Source: Volvox africanus
Lineage: Eukaryota; Chlorophyta; Chlorophyceae; Chlamydomonadales; Volvocaceae
Length of the DNA stretch: 64,000 nt
Direction of reading: 5' to 3'
Assembly (NCBI GenBank): GCA_030268105.1
Contig: BSDZ01000101.1
Span: forward strand, 1,798,001-1,862,000
The translations under genes were made by a program, and so were the position numbers. Shown here one piece after another: positions 50,954-63,475 of the stretch; position 1 is the stretch's first letter; each line of letters begins with the position of its first letter. The notes under the pieces are model-generated. The model had not been told where the DNA came from. It worked only from the letters and a program-made list of their open reading frames with translations, and ran no database searches.

Positions 50954-50987
<34 letters not shown>

Positions 50988-51852
50988 GTAATATACTGCT
51001 TTCCAGCTAGTTGGTACGCAGTATAGCAAGCCTAGATAGCCTTAGTAAGCACGCACAATACATATAATAGTATACATATATATATATATACATATAACAG
51101 TAGCGGAGTTGACGCCTTAGTTGATTCGGCAGATTCCGCTGGATGCTGGTGGTGGGTGCTGAACCTGGGAAAACCACTGATTTCGGAGAAGTCGGCATGG
51201 GAGACTGGATGAGGGTGCCCCGAAACACCGGGGAAGGTAGGGACTGCCAGGTTAGTGGCCACGGGTGATGTACCCCCCTATCCTACACACAGATATAATA
51301 ATGTATGGCTGGTCGTCATACGCGTCCCCAAACTCATAGCTAGCGCTACCCCAGCTCGCTATTCCATGCTTGCTTGCTGTTTATTAGCTTGCGTTGTATA
51401 TGGTACCCACGAAGGGTGGTATCAAGAGATACCGGTTGTTGTGCCAGAGCCCGATTAAGTACAGCCGCCGACTAGGTCGTACTTGAGAGGCCATAAGGCC
51501 TCGAACCGGGCGTGACCTTCAGAAGTCACTCCGACAACCGGAGGATCAGTGAACCAGGAACCAGGTGTTTCACCTTTCACCATTCAGTCGGTAAATGGCC
51601 CACTCCATCCAGGTTATGGAGTAACCGACAGGTTCGGATGTTTCGGGAAGTCGGTTAGTATTTGTCGTCGACAGTTAATCTGATAACTAATTATATTATA
51701 TTATTAAATAATAAACAGATAATTATTATATCTTAATGATTTACCGAAATGCAATAAGGATATAACAGCTTGGTTGTCGTACATATATAGTCCTCTTTGT
51801 TGTACCTTTTATATGTACGTCTCTGATGATCCCACGCGGCTGGCGTGCTGAT

Positions 51853-51900
<48 letters not shown>

Positions 51901-54258
51901 GTATGTGTGTGTGGACAACAAGCGCCTGTATGTGCTTACGTATCTTTCGTATACTAGCAGGCCATCATGCGTGTACGGCGGCTGCTTCGATACCAGGTTC
52001 CTCCTCGCAGTCTGTGGCGCCGTCTTCTGGGACCGGGGGGCCTTACGCTGCTGGATTGGCTGTTGGTGTTGTTGTGGTTCGGATTGCACCTCATGTGGAT
52101 GCGCGAGATGACCATGCGGGTGCTGGACAGCCGGAGCACAACCCGGCCTCCTGCGAAAGGTCAGTGAGCACGCACGTATGCAATCATGTTATATATAACC
52201 ATAATATGTAAATGCAATCCTTATATGTTGACAGCCATGCATGCATGTAATAAGTGATGAGATGATTGATGTCAAGTTGTCAACGATTTTCTAATTTGGC
52301 ATACATTCTCCGTCCAGTAGTACGGGATCTGATATAATGTAGTCGCCTATATTATATATATATATATATATATGCATGTGTGTGTGTGTGTTCAGTAGTA
52401 ATTTTCGTTGATCCGTTACGGTATGTAACAGCTAACACCAGATGGTTTATTAACGACGGTGATGGACATCGATTATGGATACGTATCGCGCGTGCGGGCA
52501 TCCATACTAGGTATTGAAATCTACCTGCTGCCAGTTTGAAATAATCTTGGATATGGCTGTTTTATAGCGTGAGGAACACTCATATACGAATGAATGACGG
52601 AGCAAGTAATACGGCCCATGAGGGGCCGGGCGCTTTGCTGACTTCAACAATATCGTCAAAACATCGTATATAATAGGATGATCGATGCAGGCTTTCCCTA
52701 ACCGTCTCTCATCACAGCACTTCCAATGGCCGCGTTTCTGCGGTCGGGGGAAACCCTATTCCCACGTCGCATCTACGTCTTATTTTTATTAGGAACTGCA
52801 GTCGTGGTACGGAGCCCGCCACTCATCAAGGCACCGTCATCATCAGCAGTCACTAACCGCTCGTCCAACTCGTTCATAGCCCCACCACCAAAGTTCATGC
52901 TGCCTTCGCCGTCGGTGGCGTCCATCAACGCCAGCAGTAACGGTACGGCAAATGGAGGCGCTGTACGGCGATCGCTCCAGACAACCCCTTCAGCACCAGC
53001 AGCAGCTGGTGCTCCTGCTGGCGGCGCCGGCAATACGGTCACCGGCAGTCCAGGCGGCAATTTTTCCTCCTCACCCTCTGCTGCCAAGACGCCGTCCTCA
53101 CGGCCGCCACCCGCAAAGGCGGTGGCGCCGCCGCCGCCTGCGAAGAAGCTCAAACCGCTGCCTGCTGTCGTACAGGACAGGTAAACAAGCCCTTTCGTTG
53201 GTAGACCAACGAATACAGCATTTCTAAGGGCATCTATCGCTAATCCTGTCAGTCAGTCGTCTGTATTTATTATTATTATGGTTACTCCGCCCTTGCGGGC
53301 TGGCGTGTATTATGGAAATCTCCGGGATTTTAACCGAGTGGGCACGCGTACCTCAGCGCTAGAGATCGCCTGTTTTTTGGTTACGCAGGGTTTCCAACTC
53401 TCTACGGCCCCTATCCATGTGCCAGCCCCTTCGGACCTACTGGCATTTAGGTGGGTGTCAGACCACCCCGCACCATCAGCCCAGTTACGGGCCTCAGATG
53501 TGCACTTCACGGGCTCGGACCCTCTGAGGACTCGGACACAACTCCCCGATTCGGGCAAACCAAGCTGCATTCCCCCTACGCCATTTTGCCCCGACCCAAA
53601 TTCGAATTGGAGACTTTGTAGTCGCTAGCTCGGATTTTTTGGGAATGGCCTCGAGAGGCGGTTACTTTCTGTTTTATGTATATCTGTGGTAATAAATACA
53701 CTTCATCCTGCTGCTGCTGCTCTCCGTCGTCCACATTCATTGGCCTGCCGTTTGTCGCCGACATATCCTGCCTGCCTCCTCTGGATGGCCCCCTTGCCCC
53801 TTTCCCCTCCCCCTCCCCCTGCATCTTCCCTGCATGCCATCAACGCCAATGAATGAACGGACGACAGTGTCGCCAAGTACGCAGGTTGGGTTGGCCGACT
53901 GGACATCCTGCTGCTCTTCTTTCCCCTTCCCCGATGCAACTTCCTCCACTGGCTTCTGGGATCCGATTTCGCCACCCTCATCAAGTACCACAGGTAAGTG
54001 CGTCTTGTAGGTATGACGGACGGTTGGGCCTATCAGTCCGCTGCTCTTATCGCTCGTACGTATACACGTTTATTTGGTCGATATTATTTATTATCGATAG
54101 TGAGCGAGCGAGCAAGCTTTGCGATAACTAGGGCGGCGATTCAGCTGCTCTGCGGGTACATGCATGTCTACAGTTCATGTATCATGTCGCCGTTGCGACA
54201 GACCCAACCCTTGCTGCGTGCATGCCTGGTAAGCTTGGTAAGTTGTATCGCTGCGGTG

Positions 54259-54298
<40 letters not shown>

Positions 54299-54345
54299 AG
54301 CAAGTGGTGGTCGGCGGCCTCAGCACGCGGGCACGGCTTTGAGTT

Positions 54346-54421
<76 letters not shown>

Positions 54422-55449
54422 TGTGTGCATATATGATATAGTTATCTCACGGGTCAGGCAGGCGAGAAATATACTGCCAAGAGTCAGACAGGGTAAAGCG
54501 AGCGAGGAGTGAGGGCCGAAAGCCCGAATGAAGGACGAGCGAGTTCATTTAGCAGCAGAGAGCCGTACCCTGTCGAACGATTTGCAGGATATCTCGAATA
54601 GACGACTGAACCGTGAGATAGCGGGTTTATTCCAATGGCAAGCGCCAAGGGTACCAGTGCAATATTGCTGCATAGGGCATATATATTAAAGTGCATCTCA
54701 CTCTCATTCATTACACGTCTCACACTGATTGATATGCGATAGAGTTATACCGAATATCCCGGTACTGAGGCGCTGACAGTGGAATACATGAATAAATAAT
54801 CAGAGCCGTGCAGGATTCAAACCCTATCTCTTTAAGTATACGGTTAAAACCCTGTATATATAAATAATATATATAATATTATATATATATATATTATATA
54901 GGGTATATATGCACAGGGCACATATGTATATATATATGTATATATATATATATATCGTGTTCAGGCACGATTGTTATGGCACGACTAATATGCCCCTGGA
55001 GTTCCAGGTTCTACCCCGACCGAGAGCGGGCCAAAGACCCAAAGGTAAGGGCAGGGTGCCCCCATGCCGATGGACGGTGACGACCCCAATTAAAGTGACC
55101 TGCGAGCTGACCAGTAGCGGAGTTGACGCCTTAGTTGATTCGGCAGATTCCGCTGGATGCTGGTGGTGGGTGCTGAACCTGGGAAAACCACTGATTTCGG
55201 AGAAGTCAGCATGGGAGACTGGGTGAGGGTGCCCCGAAACACCGGGGAAGGTAGGGACTGCCAGGTTAGTGGCCACGGGTGATGTACCCCCCTATCCTAC
55301 ACATACATATATATATATACTTCTAGCTGGCTGGCTTGTCGGGATGGACAACGCCGTTGGGACCGCTTGCTACTCGTCCGTGTTGGTGGGGCGTGGCGGG
55401 CCGTTAAAGCCTCCATCCTGCCAGGCTTTTCTTTTCTTCCCGCCCTTCA

Positions 55450-55529
<80 letters not shown>

Positions 55530-57129
55530 ATGATGAAGATGAAGATGATGATGATGATGATGATGATCATAAACTTCGTGTATGTCCGTCTGACGAGGTG
55601 TGTGTAAGAGAGTGTGTGTGTGTAAATGCAAGCTGACCTCCCCGCCCCTCGCCCTCGCAATGCACCCCTCCCTGGCATTGCTTTTCGACTACGTATGAGC
55701 TGCGCAGGTGGCTTGGAGTCGGCACCTTGCTGGTATACTCCCTGCATGGAATTACCTACATGGGCATCTGGACGCGCGACGGCATGTGAGAGGTCACTGT
55801 GTGCGGATTGATCGGTCTTACTGTAGTATTACTGGCTGATCTGATCTATCTTCACGCGGTGCCTAACTGTCAATTGCCAGCAAGTAACTCGAAGATCCAT
55901 ATGTTGTTTTGATTTTCCATCGCTCATCGCGATGCATTACTTCGGGACATTTGCGACCTGCTGCGACCTGCTGCCTTTTCCTTGAAACATAATATATAAT
56001 CAGGGAATTAGGAAATGTTATACGCTATATTGTAAAACATCAGTACACTTAACAAACCATACATACATATACATGTATATATGTTGTTTTCTATGCCGAT
56101 GGCGGCGCCTCAGTACCGGGATGCAAAGTTATCGCTTACCAATCAGTGTGAAACGTGTAATGAATGAGAGTGAGATGCACTTAACTATATCTGCACTGTG
56201 CAGCAATATTGCACTGGTAGGTACTTCGGCGCCTGCTGCCATTGGAATGAACCCGCTATGTGATGGTTGAGTCGTCTACTTCAGACATCCCGCAAATGGT
56301 CCGCCTCTCGAGGCCATACCCCAGGGATCCGGGCTTGCGACCACAAAGTCGCCGGTTCGAATCTGGGTCAAGGCACTATGACGTCGGGGGATTGTGTCTT
56401 AAGAGCCCGATTCTACGTTATTGGGTCCCTATCCGCCCCCGGCGTTCGAGAGGGTTAAATGCAAAGCCCGTGAAGTGCGCATCTGAGGCCCGTAACTGGG
56501 CTGATGGTGCGGGGTGGTCTGACACCCACCTAAATACCAGTAGGGGGGCTGGCACATGGATAGGGGCCGTAGAGAGCAAGGAAACTCTGCGTAACTAAAA
56601 AACAGGTGATCTCTAGCGGCCTCAGATGAAGACGCTGAGGTACGCGTGCCCACTCGGTTAAAATCCCGGAGATCCCCATAATACACGCCAGCCCGCAAGG
56701 GCGGAGTAACCATAATTATATAATAATCATGCAAATTGCAAGACATACATCTCCCCGGTGGCCACTGCAGGCGTCTTCCTGTACTTGTTGGACGTCGTCC
56801 TCCGCACCATCCAGCAAAACTTCAACTGCGTGCGACTCGTAGGCCGTACGGCAGCTGATGAACATTGTAATAATCAGTTCTGCCGTAATGAGGGTGCTGC
56901 TATAGCCCGGGTATCATCTGAAGCCGTACTGCTGTCCCTCAGCATCCCTTGCCACCAGGTGCGCCCCATACGTGTCTGTCTCCTGTCTCCAGAGTGTGTC
57001 TGCGTGTGTGTGTGTGTGTGTGTGTGTGCGTGCGTGCGTGCGTGTGTGTGTATGCGTGCGTGCGTGTGTGTGTGTGTGTGCGTGCCTGTGTGTGTGTGTG
57101 CGTGCGTGCGTGTGTGTGTGCGTGCGTGC

Positions 57130-57161
<32 letters not shown>

Positions 57162-60100
57162 GTGTGTGTGTGTGTGAGTGCGTGTGTGTGTGTGTGTGTG
57201 TGTGTGTCTGTGTGTATGCGTATACGTGTGTGTATGTGTCTGTATGTATGCGTGCGTGTTTGTGTGTGTGTGTGTGTGCCTGTCCCCGGCAGCACCACTG
57301 CCGTATCCTGCAGTTTTTAGCTGTTGCCCGATTGCTGCCCCCAACCACCTTTATAGCTTATGTGTGTCTATATGACGTCATCGATCGTTCCCCCTTCGTG
57401 CCTCCTTTCCTGCGTGACTCCATTCGGTTCGTGCCCTGTGATAGCGCCTCGTGCATTGCTACTGCTGCAACTGTTACCGCAGTCCCTCCGCTGGGTTGGC
57501 GCGGACATGGTCTTTCTCAACGTGCCCGCAATCAGCTGGTGGCAGTGGCACCCCTTCACCATCACATCGGCACCCGGTGAAGGCCCGGGATCCGAAAACC
57601 AAATGGAAATCCGGATTAAGTCGTACAACCGCTGGACAAAGGTACGGCATCCAGACATTCAGACACTCGTAAATGAAGCAGAAGAAGATTGCCGTGAGCG
57701 AATCTACTGCACTGCCTTACCTAGTAATACCTGTAGCTGTACAAAGTATTTGCATAAATCTGATCACAGACGACTCGACTACGTAGTTCACACATGATGG
57801 GATGCCACACATGGTTTCTCTGCATTAACCTCCGCCTGCCCTTTGGGGATGAAAAAACCTGCCCTTAGTCACCTTTTGTACGGCTAATACTGTGATGACC
57901 TTAGTGTGTTTTTCGTGCCCTGAACACCCGCGCAATTGGACTGCACGAACCGTAAACACACACACACACATATACACACATTCCGACGTACTCCCCCTTC
58001 CCCTCCCCCTCCCCCGCGCCACTCCGACAGGCCCTCATCTCACAGGTGTCCAGCAACCCACGCTTTTCCCTCACGTTGTACGTCAGTGGACCGTACGACA
58101 GCGGGAACCGGAAGTGGATCACGGATTTCGATACACACGTGTTCGTGGCTGACGATATCGGGGTGAGAGCATTGATTTCGTAAGAGCAACTAGTTTTATT
58201 GCTGCATCTGACGTACAGTTGATAAGGATATACGAATCCATTTTTTGCAACTACCGTGGATCTCTTGATTAGCCTTTGAGCTCTCAAAGCATTTCTCCTC
58301 GCTCATGCCGTATACTCGTAGATCACCCCGGTTCTGGGTATGCTTGCGGAGCTCCTCGCCTTCCGCCGCCGCCAATTCGCCGCCGCCGCCGCGGCTGCCA
58401 CTGCAAATGACGCCAATGCTGACAATCGCTCGGTTGGGATGCGCCGTGCCATACTTATCTGGGTCAGTCGTACAATGGACGAGCTACGGGCCCTACCGGA
58501 AGACATTCTCCAAGAGGCCTCGATGAAAGAGCCCTGGCTCGACCTCCGCCTCTACCTGTCTGCACCCTCCGTCGCCAGCGCCGTCAAAGTACCGGACATC
58601 ATTACCACCGACAAAGCATACGGCGAAAATAAGGGCGTGCAGCTACAGCCGTCCGGCGTGAGCCGCAGCAACAGCGGCAGTAGCAGCCCTTCTCCCAAGG
58701 CCGACCCGATTGCCTCACCTGCCTCCGTTGTCTCAAGCCCTTCTGACGGGGTCGTCTTCGCCGGCTCCTCACCTCCTGTTGCTGCTACTGCCACTGCTAG
58801 TGCTGTGACGACAGCGGCATCACTTGGCTTGGAGGCCTTGCACGGAGTCGCCTCCCGGTAGGCGATGAGAGCCGAACTCTGGATTACTGAGCCCTCTGGA
58901 CCCACGAAGATCTCTCGGGACCAGATTGCGTCGCAGATGCATCCAGATGCTACATCCGCCCTCATGATTCAAACGTTCAACAACGACATTCGTAATGACT
59001 CGGCTGCGTGTAAATTGGTTTGTGTATGTGCTCTCCTTTGGCTTGGGTTTGTGATTTCATCTCTTTTTATCTAATTATCTGATATTCCTTCCTTTAACAT
59101 TAGTGGAGAACCCCCGGTGTATTGCTAAGTTAAATATAAATTAGGTAAATCCTCGGTCCACAAGTCAAGAATCCGTGTCTTCCGGCCGTTTGGGATCCCG
59201 ATGCAGGCCCCTTTCACATCCCTACATGTTCAACCCGCTGATCTGGATGGTGGCAGTACTTCTGGGTTTCGGAGGCGGCTTCGCCGGGCTGATATGCGCC
59301 CAGGCGTACGACGCGCACAAGTCCCGTACGGTGGCCTTACGGCAGGACTTCTCGTACATGGGCATGTTGCAGTTCTCGGCGCTGGGCCTTGGTGCGACTC
59401 TGCCACCTGCCGTACTGATGCTGGGACTACATCTATACCGGTAGGTACGAAGTAGTACTATCAGTTGTACGTGTTTTCAGTCCGTACACAACTACTTATC
59501 GGAGCGAAAGCAGCATCGTCGTCCATTTTTTTGTGTACATCCGGTTAGCCAGGTTAAGACAGCTCATGGCCCCCGTTTCGTACATTTCATACATTTCGTA
59601 CATTTTGTACATCGTGATGTACGCGTGACAATAATTGCTTTCTTGTTGGATTGAACACGTTCTCCAGTGTACGGAGATATACGGAATGTGCGGTGCGAGC
59701 CCCACCGTACATTCCGCACATTCCGTACATTCCATATACTTGGATACCTGTGGCAAACCTGAAGCGCCTTGCATATTATTGTATTTGCTGCCTTGACATA
59801 TAATGCCGTGATACGACAGCATAATTGGGGGCTACAGATTATCAGATATTGCGATTCGGTCTGAAGGAGCGAATTGATCGTAACGCCTTGCCTTGTTGTG
59901 TCCCCTGTAGGCGGCTCGCGCGATCCTCCTCTTGGCCGAGATCCGGATCCGGATCCAAGACCTCCATTTCGCTCTTTGAAAGAGGCTCCTTCAACTGCAA
60001 GGAGGTCCCTGCCATGGTGCCCTTTGGCAACGGTCCTTCAACTACTGGCACCCAGTTGCTGCCCGCCCCCACCCTGACGTCGTACATTGCGGAAGGCAGG

Positions 60101-60385
60101 CCTAATTTGGCAGCGCTGCTTCACCAGATTGCCATAACAGGCAGCACCTGCAGCACCTGCAACATTTCGGCTTCGTTAAGTCGTTCGGAATCGAATTCGA
60201 GCTCCCAGTCTGGTGAGGATGGCTGTAAGGAGGCTGGCGTGGAGGCCGCGCGTGTGGCGGTGTATGCCGGGGGTCCAAAACCTCTGGTTGGCAGTGTGGA
60301 GGAGACCTGTGCCTCTCACAACGGACTTTGGGGCCGCAAGGACCGGGCTTACCTGCACTTCACATTCATCACACATGAGCTGTGA
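49704..60385 (+). CDS. Gene C: ferric reductase / NADPH-oxidase-type flavocytochrome (FRE/FRO-like)
   Basis: Exons: 49704-49961, 50136-50348, 51997-52159, 52718-53180, 53868-53993, 55708-55785, [missing], 56771-56958, 57483-57641, 58031-58162, 58322-58857, 59207-59440, 59911-60385 (TGA); about 1,008 residues as read. The ATG at 49704 opens a membrane helix. Heme region: [20 protein letters not shown] and [22 protein letters not shown]. Membrane exit: [19 protein letters not shown] motif: [15 protein letters not shown](P)H side: [43 protein letters not shown], and C-terminal GRPNLAALL ... [13 protein letters not shown]. Two extra TM helices (59207-59440) split the NAD(P) domain, as in plant FRO-type reductases. 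The enzyme moves electrons from NADPH across the membrane to ferric chelates or oxygen. All phases fit except 55785 to 56771. Confidence 0.8.
51104..51294 (+). repeat. 190-bp direct repeat, copy 1
   Basis: Starts AGTAGCGGAGTTGACGCCTT and ends near GATGTACCCCCCTATCCTAC. Almost identical (about two differences seen by eye) to 55111-55303, in another intron of the same gene. The second copy extends further upstream (from about 55005), so this copy looks 5'-truncated, as in non-LTR elements. Confidence 0.85.
51469..51622. repeat. Chain of perfect small hairpins in a gene C intron
   Basis: Six back-to-back stems: CGAC-TAG-GTCG (51469-51479), GAGGCC-ATAA-GGCCTC (51487-51502), GTGAC...GTCAC (51512-51529), CTCCG-ACAAC-CGGAG (51529-51543), GGTG-TTT-CACC (51564-51574), ACTCCAT-N7-ATGGAGT (51602-51622). 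The pattern resembles the palindromic repeats of volvocine organelle DNA. Confidence 0.65.
53265..53665 (-). mobile_element. SINE-like element, minus orientation
   Basis: In the intron of gene C between 53180 and 53868. Read on the minus strand it has a head with a diverged B-box-like stretch (CCAATTCGAATTTGGGTC), a body, and a short A/T repeat tail (CATAATAATAATAA, at 53264-53279 in the window). The body is about 90% alike to 56440-56715. No open frame. SINEs depend on LINE machinery. Confidence 0.75.
54261..54424. repeat. (CA)n, (TA)n and (TG)n microsatellites
   Basis: A CA run (54261-54297), a TA run (about 54345-54370) and a TG run (54371-54417), in a gene C intron. Confidence 0.9.
54430..54790 (-). 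repeat. Dispersed repeat, copy 2 (longest)
   Basis: On the minus strand it begins GCGCCTCAGTACCGGGAT and runs through GAATGAGAGTGAGATGCACT to the segment shared with 17185-17340. Its first part is shared with 56095-56290, where it runs straight into the SINE. This shows that two families share a 5' section or are nested. Confidence 0.7.
55005..55303 (+). repeat. 190-bp direct repeat, copy 2 (longer)
   Basis: Matches 51104-51294 from 55111 onward, with about 105 further upstream bases that are absent from copy 1. Near-identity suggests recent movement or gene conversion inside gene C. Confidence 0.8.
55449..55567. repeat. (CTA)n then (GAT)n microsatellite
   Basis: About 27 CTA units (55449-55530) followed by GAT units, in the gene C intron 53994-55707. 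The poly-Leu, Tyr or Ser frames here are not genes. Confidence 0.95.
56095..56290 (+). repeat. Dispersed repeat, copy 3 (5' part)
   Basis: Shares GCGCCTCAGTACCGGGAT and TGAATGAGAGTGAGATGCAC with the minus-strand repeat at 54430-54790, then passes into the SINE-like element at about 56290. Confidence 0.65.
56290..56725 (+). mobile_element. SINE-like element, plus orientation
   Basis: Carries a good Pol III B box (GGTTCGAATC, 56354-56363) after GCGACCACAAAGTCGCC, then the same body as the minus copy, ending GGGCGGAGTAACCATAATTA and an AT-rich tail. I see no clear A box. It sits in the gene C intron exactly where the missing heme exon would be expected. Confidence 0.75.
57003..57270. repeat. 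Long (TG)n/(CGTG)n microsatellite
   Basis: A mixed GTGTGT and GCGTGC tract of about 270 bases in the gene C intron 56959-57482. Able to form Z-DNA. Open frames on both strands are artefacts. Confidence 0.95.
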
Positions 60386-61031
60386 AGAGTAGATGTTGGA
60401 AGGCCGCAGGGGCTAGCTGGCCACAGGGTATGCAACTTTAGAGATTTTTGGGAGCTGGTAGTTGGGTTTTTGGGATTTAAAGCTTGTCTTTCTAACGGTT
60501 TCGTTGATATCCGTTAATCCGTTGATAATCAATAAACGTTTACTGATATTGTACGGCATTCTACTGGGGATTTGAAGGGTTTATAATGGAGATATCACGA
60601 AGAAGAAGAAAATGAATTTTGGTTGGCTAACGCTATAACCGCGTTGATGATGCACACGCAAGATGAAAAAGAGGTGCCCTAGGAGGGCGCCAGCTGGGGG
60701 TAGTGGCGGGTGGACATTGCGTGGTTGATAGATTCGTGGTCGAATCTATGAACAAATCTTTTCTGCCCATGCACCAAATGTCGTACCTATTTCACGGATT
60801 TCCGAATAATTTCCGAGTTATGTGCGAGTGCAAGGTAGAACGAGGAACTCCTGGGGCGGTGTCGACTACTACATACGTATCCATGAACAATAATAATGTT
60901 TATGGCGGTTGGGGAAAGGGGGAATCAGGGGGATTATGTGTTCGACGGTTTGAAGGAATGGGATGTGCGGCGCGCGTACGGGTATATATGCTGCAAGTTT
61001 TAGCATGCACATCGTAAGGAACTGCAATATA

Positions 61032-61036
61032 TGTAA
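61032..61036 (+). terminator. Candidate polyadenylation signal of gene C (TGTAA)
   Basis: First TGTAA after the stop at 60385, giving a 3' UTR of about 650 bases, an ordinary length for such algae. Confidence 0.45.
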
Positions 61037-61510
61037 GGAACTGTCGTATTTATATCGAGTGCCGGTAATCTTTTGTAGGGCCGCTTATTACTATTGCTGT
61101 CACGATCACTGGTCAGCTGTGCTGTTCCTTTTTCATGTATTTGAGGCTTTTCCTCTCAGGGCTGGCACGTGATTTTGGAGGTTAAGGCGGCCTTCCCCTC
61201 ACTGAAGCTATCGAATGTTTCGCTCACCAATTATTACCTGGATATCGTGCCACGTACTGTTGCAGCAGTCGGGGGCAACCATACGACTATACACTGGCTG
61301 GGCAAGGCCATCCTAATAGCTGTTACGAGGTCCAGGCAGTGATGCATGGTGTATTGTGAAGCACCCGCTTCATGCTGTTTGTCTCCTCTTCTTGTCAAAT
61401 TTCTATCTATCTACTACTCTTCCCATCAGGGATGTATGCATGTCTTGTATTCAGCATGGTTGTCCGGGGATCATGTCTTGGGAGCCGGGCACTGCAGCTC
61501 TTTAACGGAT

Positions 61511-61760
<250 letters not shown>

Positions 61761-61761
61761 G

Positions 61762-63289
61762 CACATCCATTTGCTAGGCTATTGCCACGGCCACCATATC
61801 TGATGGGTGATCCAAAACACGATTAAAAAACCATATCAGATAAGTTGGTATGGTACAATTCCGTAGTAGAGTACATGAAACTTGCCGGCATGATTCATGT
61901 AAGTAATTTTAAAATCTGCCTGCAAGGAGTCACTAGCAAGTGGTTTGACAGCCTGCGCGGTACTACCTGATATAAGGTGCTACCTTATGTTGTATTACGG
62001 CTCGATTATCGTCGATGCGTCAATCGCTGCGACTGACAAGACGATCGCTGACCCATAATTGAACGCATTGTGACCATTAATGTATCTGTATATAATTCAT
62101 AATCCTGCATTGATAAATATGCAAGATCGATATTATACATGTGGCACTGCCAACATAACCAATATTATGATAACTGATGGATGTGCAGATTAAGCCGGCA
62201 TATGTAGCTGTTTAGCAAAAATTGAAATAATTCATTAAGTAAATAATATTTGCTATAGTATTACTTAAATGTTTGCATGATCGATGCATAAGTGTGAGAA
62301 GTGTGACTTCAGGTGCGGTTATCACGATAAGACGCATCACAGAATAATCATATAGAGGCGCGCTTAGACTCACACTAATTAATACTGATATCTACACCAT
62401 GGTTACGAAGGTATAAGCGTAATGGTGTAAGATATGAATATAGCGACGACCATGACGGTTAAGCTACACAACTGAATATTGATATTCGGTCATTCGCACT
62501 GCATAAATGCCGGGAAGGCTTCATATTGATAACATACAGTGTGCAAATATCGGTGATACGTTTGCTGGGTTTTACCACACTTGCGGATCTGGGATCTGGT
62601 GTGATATGTACCACGTACCGCCGATATCACGACCATTATATCGTACCGATATCGTATCAGACATGCGAGGATGGCTGGACAACGTAAGCTTTTCACGAGC
62701 TCTAATCGGACAATCATCAATATTATTGTGTGAGCTTAACTATTCGTGGAGTTTATGTTCGTCAGCGCGAGGGATACAATAGCCAACACAGTGGCGTGAG
62801 TGCAACCAGCACAACCAGCACAAGCACTAGGAGGTTGTGCAGCGTGATGGTTCGGACGGAGACTCCGCTGCGTCCGAAATGGACTTGAGGGCCAGAGAGC
62901 ACAGTGTTACCTCGGAGCACGCAATTTTTAGCCGAGCAGAATTCCTCCGTATCCAGGCTATGACTGAACGGGAATTCACATTAAATGCGGCAGGTAAAGC
63001 TGATAGCTCCAATTCTCATCACTCCATCTATGCATCACCACATACATCATTCTTTAATCACAAGATTATGGCAAACAGCCCATTTGATACTAGTGCTGTA
63101 TTTGTCCTGCCTAAAACAAACAATTTTGAAAAGATTACAATAAGGTATGACCTTGCTCTGTGAGTATCCAAAAGGAACTCAACTATTCACTATTCCTACT
63201 GAGGAAGGTGGTAGAAAATATAATAATACAAACACAACGATTCAAGTGTGGTATGACCACCAAAACAACCTCGTCTCCGGGTGGCTGAA
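61762..63289. other. Intergenic, AT-rich
   Basis: No recognised gene. A 108-codon frame at 62837-63163 has an acidic start and Ser/His-rich middle. It precedes the copia-like protease fragment and could be a gag remnant, but it has no zinc knuckle. Confidence 0.35.
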
Positions 63290-63475
63290 CCAGATAACTC
63301 TATAATCTTCAAGTGTAAAATAGGAGCCTTTGATGCTATTTCACTTGTGGATACTGGTGCTAGCCATACCATGAATGACACATCAGTAATTAATACAGGC
63401 AACTTAATCAATTGACCTGCCTTAGGTGTTGAAATATCCAATGGGAATAAAGTTCCTATCAAGGGTCCACTATAA
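63290..63475 (+). pseudogene. Ty1/copia-like retrotransposon protease fragment
   Basis: The plus frame gives FDAISLVDTGASHTMND, the aspartic-protease active site (D-T-G-A-S-H), then VEISNGNKVPIKG, which matches the spacing in copia-type proteases (DSGAS..HM ... ANG...I.G). A TGA lies between them, and no integrase or reverse transcriptase follows inside the window. It is a broken remnant. Confidence 0.55.

Noticed and set aside
55367..55747. Poly-Leu, poly-Ser and poly-Thr frames
   Set aside because: Triplet microsatellite (CTA)n in an intron.
56340..56375. A tRNA gene at the GGTTCGAATC box
   Set aside because: No cloverleaf or acceptor stem can be drawn. The box belongs to the SINE-like element.
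56874..57344. His-Thr and Cys-Val repeat frames on both strands
   Set aside because: Translation of the TG/CA microsatellite inside a gene C intron.
58865..59074. A 69-codon frame ([13 protein letters not shown]...) in phase with the preceding gene C exon after one TAG
   Set aside because: Splicing 58857 to 59207 rejoins Arg and gives a continuous family-like protein, so this frame is most simply intronic. A readthrough or alternative exon cannot be fully excluded.
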